64,000 nucleotides of DNA, taken from Naganishia liquefaciens (lineage: Eukaryota > Basidiomycota > Tremellomycetes > Filobasidiales > Filobasidiaceae). The DNA lies in contig BLZA01000023.1 of assembly GCA_013423385.1 (NCBI GenBank), forward strand, positions 1,057,782-1,121,781, read 5' to 3'. The first letter of the stretch is position 1, and each line of letters starts with the position of its first letter. A program made the translations under genes and the position numbers. Of this stretch, positions 60,201 through 64,000 are shown piece after piece. The notes below the pieces were generated by a model. The model had not been told where the DNA came from. It saw only the letters and a program-made list of their open reading frames with translations, and ran no database searches.

Positions 60201-62136
60201 CCCTTTGTTCCGACATATCCGCTTCGTCTAGAGATGCAGATTCAACATATTCTTGCTCTTGCAAATTGCGCGCGACAGCCTCGTCGTCGAAAGGGTTCTG
60301 AAGTGTCTCACCCACAACTTCGACCATGTCCTCATCATCGCTTTCCCTGGCGACTTCTTCCGCCTCGTCTTCCTCTGGCGCAAAGAGCGGGACTTGATTT
60401 TCGGATCTGCCTGTCGCCCCGAGTTGTTCTTCGTAAGTCAGGTTCTTGCGAGCCTTTTGCGGGGTATGCCGACGGGTAAATGCTTCGATCATTTGACGTT
60501 GCCGCAACGCTCGCAGTTCCGGGTCGACCGCCGTAGGCGAGGGCCTTGAATGAATATATGCATGAGTTTTCCTCAACGTCACTCTGAATGCCGACTCACT
60601 TGGGTATGGCCTCAACTTCGTCGTCGGAGTCGTTTCTGTGCATCACCCCATTTCTGATTCGAGGTCTCTTTTTCGGACTCTCCTCGATGACGATCGGCTT
60701 ATCTTGCGTACCCTGGTCGCGCACTCCCAGCACCCACCCACCACCTTCCGCTTCCGAATTCCGCACCAAGACGTATTCGCGATTCCTCTCAGCGGCAACC
60801 CGCACGGGGATGTGCAGACCGGAACTCCCGATGGTGTCAGTGACCGTCAGCAACTGCTGCGTGAGGTTGTTTCGCTGCGATAGACTGGCAATTTGAGCCT
60901 TTGAGAAGTCGAGTGGGGTTGGTGCCGCTTTCAACATGCTAGCCAAACGTTTATGTGATTGCTGCCGTGAACGAACTCGCAGGTCGCCGATAATTTCGTA
61001 CTGTGTTTCTGTCGGTAGTGCACGAAAGTCGGGACTCGTTAAGTCAAAGTCTTCCGGCTTCATCTCCTCGATGAAATGGACCAGCTCTTCCTCGGTCGCC
61101 ATTCGCGGATCAGGTCGCCCGCCATTCGTAGATGGATTCGAACGCGTGGCCGTCAGTGCACCTTCCGGTAATTCGGGAAGACGGTAAGGATCGTGGTTCT
61201 TAAACTTTTTCCGACGTTCCGCAGCAGCTATCGCAGGTGTCATCTCCTGCGCCGGAGATGGTTCGGGCTGAACCGGAACTGGAGATTCGACAAGGGGAGC
61301 GCCGTTTCCGGTTTCTCGGTCAACGCCTTCGAATTGTCGGACTGGCTGCGGGCCTACGCTGTCGTCCAAATAAGCAGCATTGCCTTCTTCAATGAGGTCC
61401 CCTTCTTCCGGCTGATACTCGAATTCAACACCCGGAGGCTGGTTTGCCCTCCCGGCTTGCTTTTCCCTGACACTAGAAGAAAACGTGACACGTCAGTCAG
61501 AGTGCAGAAAGATGCTGTCGTCCTTACGCCTGTGCCGCCTTGACAGCCTCTCGCCTCATTTGAGCTGCAAAGAGCTTTTCCGCAACTTTGGCATGACTCG
61601 CCGCTGCCCCAGTCTTCTTGCGTTTTCGCTCAGCCTATGACAACAGGCGTCAGCCGATTCGCGAAGCCGATTTAAAATCTACTTGCAATAGTGCTACGCT
61701 TCAGATTCGGAGCACCGCCGTCGAATACGAAGACCGGTTTGATGCCATGAAAGAGAAGCTTGTTGATACGCCGCAAAAAACCTACGAGAGGCAGGTTTAG
61801 CACGCACGATGCCGAATGCCGTAGGTAGGTGTGAAGGTTACCCAAGATATGTGCATTGACCAAGACCCGACCATCTTTGTCCCTCATGGTGGCTTGAAAC
61901 TAGAATACGGAATGGCCAACTGTCAGTCATCGCTCAAGGAGTTCGACATGAACGCTCACCTGGTAAAGCCAAATGGAACTGTCAATCGCCAGCCGTTTGC
62001 CCTCCATAGTTTCCAGTCTATTGATGCGTTGAATTAGATGATGCTGCACAGACTGCCAAGGCCACAGCTTGAAATGTACTCACTTGATGGGCCTCGCCAC
62101 TGGACTCAACAGAGACCACAGCCCCTTGACACCCAT
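57236..62136 (-). CDS. RAD2: DNA repair endonuclease Rad2 (XPG)
   Basis: Structure-specific nuclease that makes the 3' incision in nucleotide excision repair, in the nucleus with TFIIH. The N nuclease region reads MGVKGLWSLLSPVARPIK, LETMEGKRLAIDSSIWLYQ (metal Asp), GFLRRINKLLFHGIKPVF and VFDGGAPNLKR. A long acidic spacer follows, mostly one 1.7-kb exon (58894-60615). The I region has FGIPYVTAPMEAEAQCAELA, GVITDDNDVFLFG and LAYLLGSDYTEGLPGIGPV. The C-terminal part holds RQTILDPFFDSS, a PIP-box pattern (57941-57964), then a basic region with GRGRGRGSQRG and a tail PRPRKRQKVV that looks like a nuclear localisation signal. About 1250 residues, within the family range. Confidence 0.95.
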
Positions 62137-62485
62137 CTTGCGTCACAGAGCTCCAGAGCACGAGCCTAAATCGAGACGTGGCGAGTCTGCAGCTCCTCCT
62201 GGGATAGATTTTCCTCTGCTTCCTGCTGTGTCTTTCCCAGCGTCTGGCCCGAGACACCATGATGTGAACAAGTCCCCAACCTGTCTTCTCCATTCTGCTA
62301 CATGCTGATGACTCATGACCCACATCCCGATCGCACGCGGTCCCGAGGAGAACAAGTGCAGCGTGTCCGCCTGGATTTTGTCGATCAGCGCTCTCGACTA
62401 CGGCTTCGGCTGGACTTCAGATGGTCAGGTACTGGAATTGTTTCTCTCTCTCGATACCATACCTTGACACACAACCGACAACACC
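62137..62485. promoter_or_regulatory. Divergent promoter region RAD2 / bL32m
   Basis: 349 bases between two opposite start codons. No motif assigned with confidence. Confidence 0.4.
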
Positions 62486-63086
62486 ATGGCCGCTATCAAC
62501 GTCTCTCAAACGAGTGTCTCGCGCTCAGCCTCCGCTTTCATCAGCGCACATCTTCCGGCACTTCCATTCCTCGCTTCGCGGCTATCTGCGCCATCCTCGG
62601 CATCTTCCTCATCCCTGCATGCCACCGAGGACAGCGTCAAAGAGACGTACGAAACACCAACAAGAACACTCGGGTCGCTGCTTGCCGAGTTGTTCCCGCC
62701 GTTTCTGTTAGCGGTTCCAAAATCCAAGACGTCGCATTCGAGGAAGAGCATGCGGAGTGCAACCAAGGGTTTGAAGAACAAGACGAGTGAGTTCATTCGT
62801 GTTCACATGACGTGCTCGGTCGTCTTGTCAGAGTATTGATTTCATATAAACAGACATCAACCTCTGTCCAGCTTGCGGATCGCCAAAATTGATGCACCAC
62901 CTCTGTCCAAGATGCTACTCGCAGATCAGTCGTCGGTACGTTTCAGCGGACACGGCTTGATGCATTGGTTCCTGATATCTTTTTCTGGGCCTTAGATGGA
63001 AGGCAGAGACTCGTTCGAGCTTGACGACGCAGCAGGCACCGATAACACAGAATCAAGCCGAATCCGATCGACAGCCCGCTGTCTAA
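62486..63086 (+). CDS. MRPL32: Mitochondrial ribosomal protein bL32m
   Basis: Large-subunit mitoribosome protein; in yeast the m-AAA protease removes its presequence, which licenses mitoribosome assembly. A Ser/Ala-rich presequence with few acids (MAAINVSQTSVSRSASAFIS) precedes LLAVPKSKTSHSRKSMRSAT, the basic L32 core. After an intron a zinc ribbon reads NLCPACGSPKLMHHLCPRCY (two CxxC pairs). The last exon gives WKAETRSSLTTQQ and stops at 63084-63086. Three exons, about 155 residues. Confidence 0.9.
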
Positions 63087-63306
63087 TGTACAACGATGAC
63101 ATGTATCTCAGTATCCCCGCTTGCACAGTCGTGTGTCACCAGAACGGCTTGCCTTCCATCTCTTGTGAAAGTTCAGGCCATCTATCGGTGATCTATCAGC
63201 CATATGGTCACGTCCAGCAACAGCTTTTCCACGCTTTTCGCTATTGACGGGTGTATCTCTATCGACAACTACGGTTCTCGCGCCTCAATTCTCAGCGAGC
63301 TGATAT

Positions 63307-64000
63307 TTACAGCTCATCTTTGAGATGCGCAGCGGCCTTGTCCTTGAGTGCCGCTGTTGGGTTTTCCGGGTCGATTTCGGCCCAGCTGTGGGCAAGGAAG
63401 CGGTAATCAGCCAAGCGCACCATCTGCGAGACTTCCCACTCACGCCTTCCCCGCCAATAACGGAGGAGTCGTATGCCATGCCCATTCCTTTGTACCGGCG
63501 ACGTACCTCGGGATTGTCTGTTTCATCGTGACCGGATTCAAGTCCTCCCAGGACGATATAATGACCTTCATTAACCCATCAAAGATGGCGCGATAGCCTT
63601 GAGCCGTGAAATGCAAGCCGTCCGAATATAATGGTCGAAGGAGATCGTCCTTTTCTCCTCCAGCGGCATCCACGATCGTGGTCCAAGTGTCCAAGACTTT
63701 GATCTTTCCTCCTGTCTTGACGTCCCATGCCCTGCCAACCTCCAGACATGCGTCCTTGAACTTGCGTGTGTATTCAAGGTTTCGTTCTTTGCCCTGTTCG
63801 CCTTTTGGTACATGAGGCGGTAGAGGTTGTTCGAGGCGCATCGAATGGACGATAGGGGGTGGTGTGATGACCACAATGCGCGCTTCCGGCTGATAATAAT
63901 CTGACGCCGGTTCCACGAGCGAAGAGATATAATGGTTGAGATTTGCGACATATTTGTCGAGGGAAAGGGCCTGGGTGCATGGCGGCAGAGTGGCATCATT
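63307..64000 (-). CDS. IAH1: Isoamyl acetate-hydrolysing esterase (IAH1-like SGNH hydrolase), 5' end outside window
   Basis: Esterase that splits acetate esters such as isoamyl acetate. The visible part starts inside SGNH block III (NDATLPPCTQALSLDKY) and contains VANLNHYISSLV, ARIVVITPPPIVHS, YTRKFKDACLEVGRAW and block V SDGLHFTAQGYRAIFD, which has the catalytic Asp and His. A final intron of about 110 bases joins KQTIP to SWAEIDPENPTAALKDKA; stop at 63307-63309. The serine block I lies beyond the right edge. It converges with bL32m, 220 bases apart. Confidence 0.88.

Overview
The window is nuclear DNA of a fungus, most likely a basidiomycete. Genes are packed on both strands, carry many introns of about 40-70 bases with GT..AG ends and CTAAC-type branch points, and are rich in CGN arginine codons. 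Two complex I proteins (NDUFB8 and the assembly factor NDUFAF3) exclude the Saccharomyces lineage. A yeast of the Tremellomycetes type fits the intron size and the SAM-RA-kinase Ste11, but the species cannot be named from sequence alone.

Left part (1-14.8 kb): an MCT-type MFS transporter cut by the window edge, a secreted DUF1996-WSC protein, the glycogen branching enzyme GLC3, a DUF3292-like membrane protein and a decayed-looking protein kinase homologue. Middle (14.8-27.2 kb): the PKA catalytic subunit and the MAPKKK Ste11, both on the minus strand and rich in homopolymer tracts; then homocitrate synthase (LYS20), the ribosome biogenesis factor SLX9 and a DUF3605 protein. From 27.5 to 36.7 kb, two Zn2Cys6 transcription factors flank a small unrecognised gene. 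From 36.7 to 39.8 kb I see no convincing gene.

Right part (39.8-64 kb): the proteasome beta7 subunit PRE4, the PI 4-kinase PIK1, NDUFAF3, a WBP11-type splicing factor, an AMT/MEP ammonium transporter, EFG1, an FSH-family hydrolase, NOP10, NDUFB8, the RAD2/XPG nuclease, mitochondrial ribosomal protein bL32m and an IAH1-type esterase cut by the right edge. Most are housekeeping genes. They do not form one pathway, although ribosome biogenesis (SLX9, EFG1, NOP10) and mitochondrial function (NDUFAF3, NDUFB8, bL32m) recur. No tRNA, rRNA, retroelement or virus-like element was recognised.

The most unusual structure is a pair of oversized introns (614 and 561 bases against about 50 elsewhere), one in GLC3 and one in LYS20. 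From the 5' splice site onward both are built from the same palindrome-like GC-rich modules in the same order, and they share a module with ATAGGAGGTGC. Two unrelated genes carrying homologous introns is what intron-generating elements (introners) would leave behind.
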